Source: Caenorhabditis elegans
Lineage: Eukaryota; Nematoda; Chromadorea; Rhabditida; Rhabditidae
Direction of reading: 5' to 3'
NCBI RefSeq assembly: GCF_000002985.6
Contig: NC_003282.8
Location: 8,370,001 to 8,434,000 of the forward strand
DNA: 64,000 nucleotides
Notes under the pieces: model-generated
The model's input: only the letters and a program-made list of their open reading frames with translations
Told to the model about the DNA's origin: nothing
The model's database searches: none
Shown here: one piece after another, positions 39,264 to 52,052 of the stretch
Numbering within the stretch: position 1 is the stretch's first letter
Layout: the number at the start of each line of letters is the position of its first letter
Made by a program: the position numbers and the translations under genes

Positions 39264-40577
39264 TACCCTCTACGGCTCTAGATACCTCAACTTCGACAAC
39301 TCCTATCTACTGGGAGAGGCGAGATATCAAAAAGTGATCAACTGAAAACTTGTAGAGCACATCAAAAACTATGATATTCAATTTAACCTACGTTTTTGTC
39401 TTGCAAGATGGGGGAGTTAGACTTACATTTGTAATGCATACTTTTTGTTATTCTACTGGCTACTCTAACTCCCTTATCTTAAAAGATAAACAAATGATTT
39501 TAATTAATTATTATAGTTTTTGATATGTTCTACAATTTCTTAAATAATCACTTTTTGATATCTTGCATCTCTGAGGAGATAGGAGTTGTCGAAATTACAG
39601 TATCTATAGCTATGCGCATATGAAGAATCATATAGATTCTCATCATGCAATACTACGTATCATCTGATTTTTGTGGGGAACAATAATTCAAAAATGTTTT
39701 TTCAAATGATAAAATAAGTTTTGATTTGATCTGAACGTTTAGTGTTGGTTTAGTGAAGATCAACTGCCAACTAAACAGTTTCCGTTGATTTGGGCATTTT
39801 TGAGCAATTTCAAGACTTGAATCCGTGTTATTTATATCAAGCTGACGTTTAAAAATTGGAATCAAACATATTGATGCTTGAAAAATTTTTTTTTAGCGTA
39901 GAAATTTTGCCATAGAGTTAACTTGTTCTAATCGGTTCAAAAGTCAATGATAAATCAACCAAATCATGAATTTGTTCAATAAAATGTTTTTTAAAACTTT
40001 TTTAAAGCAATAATAATCCCAATATTTAATTATTTTTTTTTCCAAATTTCATCTTGAAAACTCGAATAATCGCGAAATTTCGTCTGAAATTCATTTAATA
40101 CCGTAAAAGTGTGCATGCGTGCGCCGTTGGACTTTTCAATTCTCGATTTTCACAATTCTCCCGATTTGAGGCGCTGTGGCTGGTGTTGTACAGCCGAAAC
40201 CGTTGGACTCATTATTTCAGGCAACAGTCTAGCAACGTGGATGACAAGTTAACATTTTAATAGATTCTAATAGAACAATTAATCATGTCACAGATTTGGA
40301 CAGTTGTTGTTTTACATGACAGACTATTAGCTAATAGAGCGGATTTAGAGCCATCAAGACCTAGAGAGACCAGGGAAGATGAGGTCAAACCAAACCGATA
40401 TTGTCTCTCTCTTCACTCTCTTCCATTCATTCATCCTCTTCTGACATCATCTTCTGACATCACGGTGTGCAACTGCATTTACAGTCAAAATGGCAGTTTC
40501 GGGAAGATGAGGTCAGCCAACAAACCATATTGGTTCTCAGTCTACCTTCTTCTATTCATTCATCCTCTTCTGACACC

Positions 40578-42167
40578 ATGACTGATGTTGCTCCAACTCC
40601 TTTCCCACTGATCAATCTACCTGAAAAATCGATTCGTTATGTTCTTAAAAATATGAAGTTAATCGACTTGTAAGTTAAAACTAGTATTTTGGCAAAAATA
40701 AAAATAGTTAGGCCGGGAAAACGTCCAAATTGAAAGTACCGTTTTTCAACTATTAGTATTGCACCCGATTGTTCAAATATCTCAGTTCTAGTTTGTCCTA
40801 TTAAAAAAATGTTAAACAAGCAAATTACTTTTCATTTCTTTTTCAAATATTCTATAGTTACATAATTGTTGATATCTTTCAAATAAACAAGCTTGGGGGC
40901 AAAACAAATAAATACAAATAAAGATGCCGTTCAAAGCCTAAATAGAAATTTTTTTGCAGTCAGTGCTTTTAACTGTACCGGGAATGAATGTTAAAAGTTA
41001 AACAAAATTGAAAAAAGTCACTTCAATTTTTAAAGCCGGTGGCAACTTTGCCTAAATACACTCAAAATGTGTTGCATATTTGGATCTCAACTTTAAAGAG
41101 TGTTCAATTACGAATGTGATTATTATAATTTTATTTTTTGGCTTACAATAGGAATAATCTCAAAATTAAAACCTAATTCCGTTAAAGCTTTTGAACACAT
41201 AATGTATAATACATAAATACCCTCCTTTTTTGCCGAAGTAACCTAATTCAGCATGTTATTTGTTTACAGGATTGGCTTCTCTTTTACATCTGCAGTGGCT
41301 AAAAATCAAACCGAACGTCTGGGTCTGAATGCGAAAAGCATGTATGTTCAACTATCATGTGTCATAAATATCAGCATCTACCTACCTAAACGATCTACGA
41401 ATTTCTACCTGCTAACGGACACCACTTTTTTGAGATTCATTGATAGTCAAAAAACAATTGATACCACTCAGTGGATTAATCAAAAAGTTAATGTTTCGCA
41501 GTTCATTAGTCACATTCTTGAAATATTTCACCGTCCAAAGGTGAAGCTTTCTTTACACAACACGATACGTTGCGAGACTATGAACATTTTCGAAATGTTT
41601 GCTGGATTGGATATTGAAACTTTCCAAACTATTTTTTACGGACATTATAAGACTAGTTTTTATGAAAAAACATTAAAAATGTTTGCTCTTCAATCTGAAG
41701 CTATTCGTTTGAATAAATTGCCATTCAATGATCCTAAGCAAATTCATTCAATTGCTTGCCAAAATCATCGCTCTGCAACAATAAGATTAATTACTGATTT
41801 ATTGGCATTTAATGATTTATTGGCATTTAATCCGAAATCACAAATTATGAGTGTTTCTTTGACAGATGTAAACCTCTTCTTGAAACATTGGATTCACGGA
41901 TCCAACAGAAGATTAGAGTTTTCTCGTTTTTATCATGGACGTCCTCATTATAGTAATGACGATTGTCGTAAAATAATCTTCAAGAATGTGGATTACTGTA
42001 TTGCACCCGTGGAAAGAGAAATGTTGATTCAAGAACCTGGAGAGTTGGAAAAAAGTGTCATTGGAGGATTTGATATTGTATGTATCGATGGAAGAAAGGC
42101 ATCTATCTTTGTAGATCAGTCAATGTCGGAAATGATTGTTTGGAGTTCGAATCAGATTCTTAAATAA
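40578..42167 (+). CDS. F-box protein (fbxb-like), right-arm copy
   Basis: Exons 40578-40669 and 41270-42167, 329 residues. The predicted protein is the same as the left-arm copy, including the internal LLAFNDLLAFN tandem duplication. F-box at residues ~8-50 and FBA_2-like domain after it. The two copies are divergently transcribed from either side of the spacer. Identity suggests a very recent inversion-duplication or ongoing gene conversion between arms. Confidence 0.85.
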
Positions 42168-42362
42168 TTGTTCGTTCTGTTCATCATACCCTCGTATGCA
42201 CCTCTTTTTCTGAATTAACCTCATATCACAATATCCCTATCAAATTTTGAATGTGACAATTAATTTTGAAAACATTTATGCGCCCTCCTGTTCTTTTTAA
42301 TATATTTTTTTAATTCACTTGTTAATAAAGTGCTTGTTACTATATTTCTGTCTAAACAAGGA

Positions 42363-43955
42363 CTAGCGGGCCCTGCGGGCCCGCCAGTTGTAGGGGGTGT
42401 AAGGCGAGTCCCCCTGCCGGGCGTAGGTTCTCGGCTTCGCCTCGAACCTGTTAGAGGGTTCGTGAAATTTTCAGTGGGTCAATGTCTTCTTGATTTTTGA
42501 GTTCGGTTTGACCAAAAACAGACGCACCCGATGAATCAGTTAAAGCTGAGTTTTGATTGATTGAAGTTTGAGGAGGATTTATATGGGGGGAGACGTACCC
42601 ATATTTTGTATAAAATCGAGTATTTCTATATAGTATTCGAATCCCGAACACTCAAAAAAAAAAACAAAAAAGTTTGTCAATTGGTAGAATTGAAACCACT
42701 ACCAAAATTTCCGCAGACATACGCACTAACCACTCGGCCATGTGGGTGAGACCTCAAACTGGAAGTAAGGAAGGTAAATTTCTGGAGGGAGTCGTCTTTC
42801 GATTCCGATTTCTTCAATTATGACTATTTGGGGAAAGACGTTCGAAAACCGTTTATCACTGATAAGTCAGCGAGAAACCTAATTTTTGAAAATTTTATTA
42901 CAGCATTGTACTCATCATAAAATTCCCGAAAGGGAGACGTACAGTTGAGGGCTATATCTTGTACACAGACAGATGTATAGAAAAAAAACAAGTTTTGGCC
43001 TGAAAATTAAAAAAAATAATATCTCTTGGCAGAGCATTGCTAATGCGACGAAACTTCATCTTCCATTAGATAAAATCAAAAACTATGAATTAAAAATACA
43101 TTCCGCAAAACATTAGTGGATAAAATGTTCAGGAGACGCAGGAAACCACTCCCCCCAGTACTAAATTTTTGAATTATTTTTTCTTGAAAAATTTTCCCAC
43201 TGAACTTTTTACAAATTTTATATGTCTCGATGCGTCTTGATGAGACACCTACACGTCAATTTTTAGAAAACTAAGAAAACTTGAAAACTGACCGAGTTAT
43301 GATTGAAAAAGTAGATTCACGAAAATGGAAAAGTGTGCAAAATTTGGCACTTATTCGTCTTGCTCGGCCGACTCATAGAACTTTTCTTAATTCTGAGTTA
43401 AAAATCGTGTTCAGCGTGTTTTTTTACGTGGGGTAAGCAAAAAAAATATCAAAAAAGATGAAGTAGAACTTGAGATAAAGACGAAAAACTACTTTTTCGC
43501 AAAAAAATGTTTTTTGGCAAAATGGCATTTTTTGGCCTTTTGTTTTATCACAACTTTTTTCGTTTGCACTTATGAACTCAAACTTTTTTTCAAAAAATCA
43601 GTCTCTCTGAGTAGTATCTTGCACATGAATTTGAAATGAAACCGAGCAAAACCCGAATTTTAATTCAATTAAAACATGGTTTTTTGGGGGTAAAAAGAGC
43701 AAAAATGTTTTTTTTCAAACTGGGGAAAGCCGCCCTGGGCTCAATTTTGCTCCGAACTTAGTGCCGTTTTCTGCTCCACCGTGGGGCAAAATATTTCTAG
43801 TAGGATTTCAAATATTAGAGCATGAAGTCACACGGTTCAGGAGTTGTGAATGAAAACGAAGTGGGACATTTTTTCGCAAGCCAAAAAAAACCCGAAAAAC
43901 GCGAAAAAGGGGCGGAGTCTGTACACTCGGCATTTATTAGAGGCTGCTTGGCAGA
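42363..43955 (-). mobile_element. Non-autonomous Helitron-like element
   Basis: 1,593 bases present in the right arm only. Read on the minus strand it begins TCTGCCAAGC and ends in a perfect hairpin (GCGGGCCC, GCA loop, GGGCCCGC) followed by CTAG: the 5' TC and 3' hairpin-CTRR signature of Helitrons. No target duplication is made: the left arm keeps the uninterrupted GTGATATTCCTTG site (34,825-34,840). The host dinucleotide is TT on that strand rather than the usual AT. No Rep/helicase gene is seen. Confidence 0.82.
42680..42745 (-). repeat. tRNA-like A/B box sequence inside the Helitron-like element
   Basis: On the minus strand ATGGCCGAGTGGTTAGTGCG (A-box TGGCCGAGTGG, about 42725-42741) is followed by GTGGTTTCAATTCTACC (B-box-like, about 42682-42698). 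It resembles Ser/Leu-type tRNAs but lacks a visible complete cloverleaf. Confidence 0.5.
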
Positions 43956-44592
43956 ATATCACTTTTTTCTATTTCTCAAATAAACTGAAGTCACAGAGTC
44001 ATAGTTCGGAAATTTAATTCAATTTTGTAGGTACTTTAATGATTTCTTCAATGTCACAAGACTTCGAGTTTTACACTAAAAAAAAATTATCAACACTAAA
44101 GTCCCTCAAAACATGTCATATTTCTTTGAGTAGTCTTGCGGCCCAGGTTGATTCTTAATCTAACAATACAGATAAATTATTTCCCCCGTTTCAACATCTG
44201 AATAAAAAAAAAAGATTGTAACACAAAAAAAAAAAAGACCCATCGACACCTCTAGTCTTAGGAAATTGGAATATGATTTTTAGTTGTTAAAATTAAAACA
44301 AAAGACATCATCAATAAACAAATAATCCGGAATGATATTCACATAAACGAGACCGGAAGAGGGGAGTACCGGTGTCTAGAAAAAAACAACTTGAAGAGGA
44401 GAAGTAATAGCCAAGTGATTCCAACTACAGTAACCCAAGATTATGTGGTAAAGGAGCACAACTGTAGACTGCCCGAAACTTGACTTTTAGGAGAAAATAT
44501 ATTGAAAATGGGAACACTAGATGAAAAGAAAACAAACAACAATTCAAAAGAAAAATAACAATAAAAAATACAATTTTGTCGTATGGATTTCA

Positions 44593-47500
44593 TCATTTCG
44601 GAGTCGAAGAAGACGGCCCCACTTGTGGAGAATATCTGAAATTCTAATTTTACTTGAATTTTTTAAATGATTTTTTACAAGTTAAAGCTTAGAGCCTGAC
44701 AAAATTAATAACTGCCAACTCGAATAGTTTTGGCCGAAAAAAAAAACAATTATAATTGAAATCTCAAACACTTCTATGAAAAAGTCGGAGCACAGAAACA
44801 GCAGTTAAATATCCAATTTTTCGATAATTTCAAAAGAAATTCCTAGTATCTCCACCAAAATGCTTAATTTTTAATTTGATTTCGGTAGTAAAAATGGAAG
44901 TTTCCAGCTTTCTGGCATGAAAAAATCTATTTGGCTCGTTCTGCATTTTTTAAAAACCTTTTTCCTTTTTCTTTCAACGACAATGAAATCCTCTTCTGAC
45001 GGTCTGCGACTTCAGGTGAGGCTCGCGATTCGGATTGGGAAGGTGACGACGGTTCGACGATCGAGTTTTTCAAATTGGAGACACATCCAACACGGCTTTG
45101 GCGTCCAGGGGTCTTGTCCGATGGAGTACGTGGAATTCGAAACGGGCGCTGAGGCGTTTTTCTGCAATTTTTCAGATTAATTTTTATGTTTTCAGCTTAA
45201 AGATACTAAAAATATGGAAGAAGAGTGCAAAAACAGTCGTATCGAAATTTCGTTATTTTTGCTAAAAAGATACGGTACCCGGTCCCGACACGACTTTTTT
45301 TTTTGTTAAATACAAACGACTCGTTTGAAACGAGTATGCGCCTTTAAAGAGTACTGTAATTTGAAACTCTCGCTACTGCGGAATTTTCATAGAATTTCTC
45401 ACAATTTCTTGAAATTTCTTTGATTTTAATTTTTTAAATAAATAAATAAATAAATAAGTTTTTAACGAAAAACAATAAAAAAATACCACAGTTTGAGATT
45501 ACTGTACTATTCAAAGGCGCACATCGATTTTTATTATAGTTGTCGTTTCGAAACCGGGAAATCTTTTGCTTTTCAGAAAAATAAATTTAAAAAAGTCTAA
45601 TTTTGAGGTATTTTCTTAGATTTTTTAAAATGCATTTTTCAATGGAACTTTATAGTAACTTTTATGCATATTCTTACTACATTGCAAAGTAAAACAGAAT
45701 AAACCCAAAATAATTTAAAATGATAATAAATTACCTAGGCGATTCAGTTGTAACTGTGTAACCAGCGGTTCCTCCGAGTCCTCCGCTCATGGGAACACTT
45801 CTCTCAGTTTTTTCGCGAATCTTCATAATTGGTCCAGGCGTTCCGGCAATGGGCATCTGTTTGGCATGCCGATTCTTAGTGAACGATTGCATCAAGTCAA
45901 GAGCATGAATTGGACGAGCTTCTGGGAACATATTGATATTGAGACGTCCTTTTGTACGGCATGGATCATGTTTTTGAAGTGACTCTTCAAGTGGCTCCCA
46001 TCCACCGCCAACACGAACCATCACAGTTGATCGAAGGATACGAACCATTCTCTTGATATGGGTATCTCCAAACTGAAATAATTTTAAAATAGGACGAATG
46101 GTTTTGTGTTTTCGCTTGTATAGACTTAAATTCAGCAGAATAAGAAACATAATTTCATACTGGGACGTTTCAAAAATGTCTCAAAATTTCGAGAAAAGGG
46201 CTAATTTTAGCTAAAACATTTCAAACAAAAAATAATTTACGACCCATGGAAAGACATGAAAAAGATGACAAACTTTGAGATTTCAGTAAAATTTTTTTTT
46301 TGAAATTTTGGGCTGTCATAAAATTTTTAATTATTCGAATTTTTGAAAAAAAAAAACATTGTTTTTTCGATTGTTTTTTCGAAAAATAATAACCTCGGAA
46401 ATTGCTTTTTGAACGCTGCAAAAATAACCAACAAATGTGTTTTTTTCCCGAAACATAAATACTACAGTAACCCCCATTAGATGTCAACTACCGTACCCTA
46501 TAATAATTCTCGGAAATCTTCTCAATTTGATATGGAGTACAGCAGCTGCACGTCTCTTTTAGCAGCTCGATCTCGTTCGTTATCTTCTCAGTCTCTGTTT
46601 GTGGATGCGCGATTCTCTGGAAAATTCAATTTTTCAGTCAAACGTATGGTATTTTCAGACGACTAACATTAGAAGCATTGCATCGATCAATTAGTCCTTC
46701 TTTATCAGAAATCAATTCAACAACATCTGAATACGCGTCTTCAACATGTTTCATCAAAGAATCCAGTTCTTTCGCATCAGATTCAGGCCCAACCGTCTTC
46801 ATCACGAGCTTACTCTCCGAAATAAATGTATCCTTCTTTTCTTCAACTGGCTTCAACAATACTTTCAATTGTTCAATCTTTTTGGAAACTTGTTTTGAAT
46901 CCAGAAGCAATGACGGGCTTTCTTGGAGAGCTTCATCCTTGGATATTTCTTCGAGAGCCTTGAAAATGTGATCAGCATCCGCTTGAAGCTTGCCAATCTC
47001 TTCTTCGAGACGCTTACCACCACTGGCGACATACTGAAAACTTGAACATTTGCATGTTTTTAGCTTTTAATGTGTTCTTTTGAAATTGAGGGTTATAAAA
47101 CAAATGCTCACTTTGCTCATCTCTGGCTCCAGTGGAAAAGCATTATTGAGCGACGAAACGTATGTGATGATTGACTTCTCATCCGGATTATTGTTTGTGT
47201 CGACATCTTCAGCATCAAGAAGACGTCCGGCTCCAAATTCGGCGTCCGCTGCGGCTAATGCGATGTTCAATCGTTCCGTGTTGGAAACTGAATCCGAATT
47301 AATCTGTAAATCAAGATTATAATTAAATAGAAACATAATCTCTAGTCTCTGCCTAGGTTTAAAAGGCTCTTATCAGTCCCGATGGGACTCAAACTTATGA
47401 AATATATATTTTTCAGCCTAACAACTAACATTAGAAGCATTGCATCGATCAATTAGTCCTTCTTTATCAGAAATCAATTCGAAAACATCTGAATACGCGT

Positions 47501-50500
47501 CTTCGACTTGTTTCAACAAAGAATCCAGTTCTTTCGTATCTGCTTCAGGTCCAGCCGTCTTCATCACGAGCTTGCACTCCGAAATAAATGTATCCTTTTT
47601 TTCTTCAACTGGCTTTAACAACTCTTTCAATTTTTGAATTTTGTTGAATCGAATTTGTTTGGAATACAGAAGCAATGACGGGCTTTCTTGGAGAGCTTCA
47701 TCTTTAGACATTACTGCGAGAGCCTCGAAAATGTGATCAGCATCTGCTTGAAGCTTGCCAATCTCTTCTTCGAAGCCTTTTCCACCACTGGCGGCCAACT
47801 GAAAATTTGAACATTAGCATGTTTTTAGCTTTTTCGTGTGGATTTATTTCGAATTCGAGGGTTATAAACCAAATGCTCACTCTGCTCATCTCTGGGTCCT
47901 GTGGAGCATTCTTAAGCGACGAAACATATGTGATGACCGGCTTTTCATCCGGATTGTTGTTTGTGTCGACATCTTCGGCGTCAAGAAGACGTCCGGCTCC
48001 AAATTCGGGGTCCGCTGCGGCGAAAGCGAGGTTCAGGCTTTCAGTGTTGGGAACTGAGTCCGAATTTATCTGTAAACCATTGGATACTGGATTGCTTCTC
48101 GCAACTCTCTGTGAAACAACAAACCGTGTGTGACACACGAATATTTAGTTTAAAGAGGCAATGATGGGGCTCTAATGAATTAAATATATTTTTCAGTCTA
48201 ACGACTAACATTAGAAGCATTGCATCGATCAATTAGTCCTTCTTTATCAGAAATCAATTCGAAAACATCTGAATACGCGTCTTCAACATGTTTCATCAAA
48301 GAATCCAGTTCTTTCGCATCAGATTCAGGCCCAGCCGTCCTCATCACGAGCTTACACTTCGAAATAAATGTATCCTTTTTTTCTTCAACTAGCTTCAACA
48401 ATACTTTCAATTGTTCAATCTTTTTGGAAACTTGTTTTGAAACCAGAAGCAATGACGGGCTTTCTTGGAGAGCTTCATCCTTGGATATTACTGCGAGAGC
48501 TTCGAAAATGTGATCAGCATCCGCTTGAAGCTTGCCAATCTCTTCTTCGAGGCGCTTTCCACCACTGGCGGCGAACTGAAAACTTGAAAATTCGATTTTA
48601 AGGGCTATAAACCAAATGCTCACTTTGCTCATCTCTGGCTCCTGTGGAAGAGCATTGTAAAGCGATGAAACGTATGTGATGATCGATTTCTCATCCGGAT
48701 TGTTTGTGTCGACATCTTCAGCATCAAGAAGACGTTCGACTCCGAATTCGCGGTCCGCTGCTGCGAAAGCAATGTTCAATCGTTCCGTGTTGGAAACTGA
48801 ATCCGAATTGATCTGTAAATCAAGATTATAATTAAATAGAAACACAATCTATAGCTTGTGTCCAGCGATTGTGTGCTTTCAGAAAGTACAAATTTGACGA
48901 AAAACAATTGTACATATTTCTAAAAAAGCGCTAGAACTGATTTCGCAACAAATGTAAAATACCTTATTCCAATCGATAGCACTGCTTCTATAACGATGAA
49001 TAATTGCATTGAAGGCGAGTCCATCACGCCATGAATTCGAGAAGTTAATCACATTCCCACGTGGATATTCAGCAGTCGTCTGAAAAGGAAAATATTCAGG
49101 CACTAAATTAACTTACTATTTACAGTACTCTGATGACATTTAAAAATAGTTTATTATAGATTTTTATACAAATTCAAACTGTGTCTGAAAGCGGAACGTC
49201 ACTTTTGTATTTATGATACTTCTACGGAAAATGTTCAATGTTCCAAATTTCGAAAAGAAAACCCAAGTTAGATCTAATCCTAAATTTTACCAAAATTTTG
49301 TATCATCATCTTTAATACAGTAACATGAAAATTTTCAAATAATTAACCAGCTTGTAAGAACAAACTAATGTTTTTTTTTCCATGTTTTCCAGCTCTCGAG
49401 CTCTTGGAGCCCACTATGAAAATATTGTATTTCATACCCGTTTGGCCCATTGAAGCAATGCATCGCGCGCCGATGTCGTTTCACTTCTATGAATGGAGTC
49501 CTGAAAAAAACAAATTAGATTGTTTCGTCAATATTTAAGTAAGATTAGCATGTCGAATTGGGTTGTATTTTTCGAAAATATCCAGCATAACTCAGAAAAT
49601 CTCTCGGCATGAACTACTAAACTAAAAAATCGAGAAATCCTAATTCTTGATAAACTTCAAACAAAAAAAATACGAATCTTTCGGCAAATTTCAGAAAATC
49701 TCTAAATTCTTGGTGAAGTAAGAACTTTTCCTATAAACTTCCAATTTTTAAAGCAAATTTTGCCAGAAACGGATAGTTTGAACTACGTTTTCCGCATGCG
49801 CGTTTCGTAGATATCGGAAACTTTTCAATTTTTTAGTGAATTTTCAGCTCTAACCCCCTCCAAACCCATTTCGAACTTGTTAAATACATTAATTAAAAAA
49901 AAGGAAAACACCTGTGAGTTGGTTGTGTGTTTTTCATTCGTTTGTTCATGTTGTGAAGATTCCAAAAGAAGACGTTGACGAATCACTGAAACCTGGAAGT
50001 TGAGAATAATTGTCCAAATGAGTCCGAGTGTCAGTTTTCCATTTCCCTCCACAATGTCCTCCGGCCTAATGTTCACTAGTTTGATCTGAAAAACTTCCAA
50101 TAAATTTTCCTTCGTTTTTTTAACTGTTAAAGAAAACTCAGCTAAAATAAATTTTAAAAGTTTTTTCGTGAAACCAAAATTACAATATTCGTCTTTTTTT
50201 CAGCCTGTCTTTCCAGAAAACTTACATTTTTCATCTTCAAAAAGTCTAGACAGTACTGTACATTCTGAATCCGATGGAATCGCGTGTAGCCGTTCTCTCT
50301 TTGCTGTAAAATAACACAACACTAATTTTTCAGTAAAAACAAGCATTTCAGGCGAATAATCTTTAAAAAAATCGAAAACTCACAATTCGTTCGCCAGTAA
50401 GAGCTTCCAACAACGCGATCAGTGCAAACCCGTCCCGTAAATCGACAAACAAATCGACGATTGTGTGATCCGTCTGAAAAAATTGACATAAAAATGGCAA

Positions 50501-51008
50501 GATGTAAGCTAAATTTTATAATGTTTTCGTTGTCTATTTGTCGATTTCAGGCTAAATCTGGTTTATTTTAGCAAAAGTCTATATTTTTAAAATCCGAATT
50601 TCAACAATTCAATACAAAAATTCATTCGAGAAAAAACAAATTTCCAAACTGATTTTTATTCATGTGTTTGAAATGTTTTCAGTGTAAAAATAATTGAAAT
50701 TTCTGTAAACCGCGAAACTTCGCATTTTTCAAGCATTTTCACCTTTTTTTTTTGGTTTTTCATAAATTCTCGAGCATTTTTTCAAAATTAAAAATCACCT
50801 TGGTCAAGTGTTTGTTAACCCATTTTGTAAACGTCTTTTTCTGCATTGTGTCCCGGACATCTGCAAAATATTGAAGATTTAGTTTTCAGGAAACGTTACG
50901 CTTACCATTAAATTTTCCCCTATTCAGCTCATAATGATCCAAAATATCTTTCTCCTGAGCATCAGAAGGATCGATTTTGTGTTGACTACGATTCTTTTCT
51001 CCAACCAT
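44593..51008 (-). CDS. Mini-spectraplakin: CH1-CH2 head, triplicated CH2-half/helical modules, GAS2-related tail
   Basis: Sixteen exons, all in phase, 2,859 bases, 952 residues: 50906-51008, 50799-50860, 50384-50473, 50226-50303, 49912-50085, 49438-49500, 48963-49079, 48624-48812, 48210-48575, 47881-48069, 47430-47798, 47112-47303, 46668-47033, 46497-46616, 45735-46072, 44593-44635. First CH domain: [59 protein letters not shown]. Second: [63 protein letters not shown]. These closely match spectraplakins (worm VAB-10, MACF/dystonin) and should bind actin. The tail exons ([20 protein letters not shown], then [17 protein letters not shown] and DPCRTKGR) form a GAS2-related microtubule-binding domain. 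The plakin, rod and EF-hand regions of a full spectraplakin are absent. It probably arose by internal deletion of a partial vab-10 duplicate. The terminal exon ([13 protein letters not shown]) is outside the segment shared with copy A. Confidence 0.82.
44647..49079. repeat. Segmental duplication, copy B
   Basis: Source-like copy of 18867-23310, lying within the complete gene. Direct orientation, 25.8 kb to the right of copy A. The left border falls 12 bases beyond the acceptor of the gene's last exon, so the duplicated unit excludes that exon. Confidence 0.95.
46668..48812 (-). repeat. Triplicated exon pair within the mini-spectraplakin gene
   Basis: Three tandem copies of [~189-base exon + ~366-base exon]: 48812-48210, 48069-47430, 47303-46668. 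Each pair encodes the C-terminal half of a CH2 domain ([13 protein letters not shown] to PEMSK) and a ~122-residue charged helical segment ([53 protein letters not shown]). Every exon is phase 0 at both ends, so copies can be added without breaking the frame. Copies 1 and 3 are closest; copy 2 has more changes ([10 protein letters not shown]). Confidence 0.9.
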
Positions 51009-51009
51009 T

Positions 51010-52050
51010 TCTTTTATTCATGTGAATAACAATTGAGAAACGCTTGAGATGATTATATACTCTGAAAATAACATTTTGAAGAAGAAATGTAGAGTTTGAG
51101 ATAGAATATGAAAATGAGAGCACAATATAGAGAAAACTTGAAACTTTAAATTTTCGCTAGAGCAATCCAAGCTACTTACTACAATAAAATTTTTGGAAAC
51201 GTTTCTTTTGATTAAAAAATGCTTCTGCTTTCCAAAAATTTTTATTTTTTACTCAGAAAATTGGTATCACACTTACTTCCATAAAGGGTCGTGTTTTTGA
51301 AGCGAATCTATTCCGAGTAAATCAGTATAAATCGTTTCTGACAAAAATAACTCTGATACCGTTTGTTAGGGAGAGACAGAAAGCGCGGACAGCATCAAAA
51401 ATTCGAAAATCGTTGAACATGAGCCAGGAGATTCGATTTTTTGTATGGAAATATTTAGATATCGGAAAAAATACACCCAAAATCGGATTCTAGTGAAAAC
51501 TAGTAATTTGTGAGCATGAAGCTATATTTTAAACAATTTCGTAAGAAAGTGGTAGAAAATGTTCGAAAAAAACCTAGAGAGATGAATACAAATCACAAGA
51601 AAAAAGACGAGAGCAACAAACATTCTTATTCAAAAACAAATTTATCTGTGCACTGTGACGTGACGATGCTTGCGGACTTGCGGTCGCTTACCGTAACCCT
51701 TGTCAACAATTAAAATGATAAATAGACTTCAGCTTTCAATAAGTTTTTCTGCGCATTTTGACTAAATTCTCACGGAAAACTGAAAAATCTACAAATGGAA
51801 CACTGAAGCTCAGTGGTAAAACAAATAAAATGCCAGAAATATTGAAAACCCAGTTGAATTTCTTTGGCAGAATTTCGATATCAAAAAATCAAGTCTGAGG
51901 CATAATGAATTTCTAAGAAGAAAACAATAATTTTGGCTGAGAAAATATTTTTAGTCAATTCTCCGGCATGTAACAGGTGATAAAACTATTTCCACCTTCA
52001 TACCTTTAGCCTTCAGCTGAGTAGTTTGGAATTTATATGTTCTACAGCAA
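51010..52050. other. Upstream region of the mini-spectraplakin, no other gene supported
   Basis: Between the spectraplakin start (51008) and the srz relic. AT-rich; one 67-codon frame at 51510-51713 is Lys-rich and unsupported. It presumably includes the spectraplakin promoter. Confidence 0.5.
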
Positions 52051-52052
52051 TT

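Larger units (their letters stand above)
39264..44224. repeat. Large inverted repeat, right arm (interrupted by a Helitron-like element)
   Basis: Inverted copy of 34563-37925. Homology is continuous from 39264 to 42362, is interrupted by 42363-43955, and resumes from 43956 to ~44224, where both arms contain the AACATCTGAAT and GATTGTAACA words. Confidence 0.95.

Noticed and set aside
47440-48513. Plus-strand frames across copy B
   Set aside because: Antisense shadows of the spectraplakin exons.
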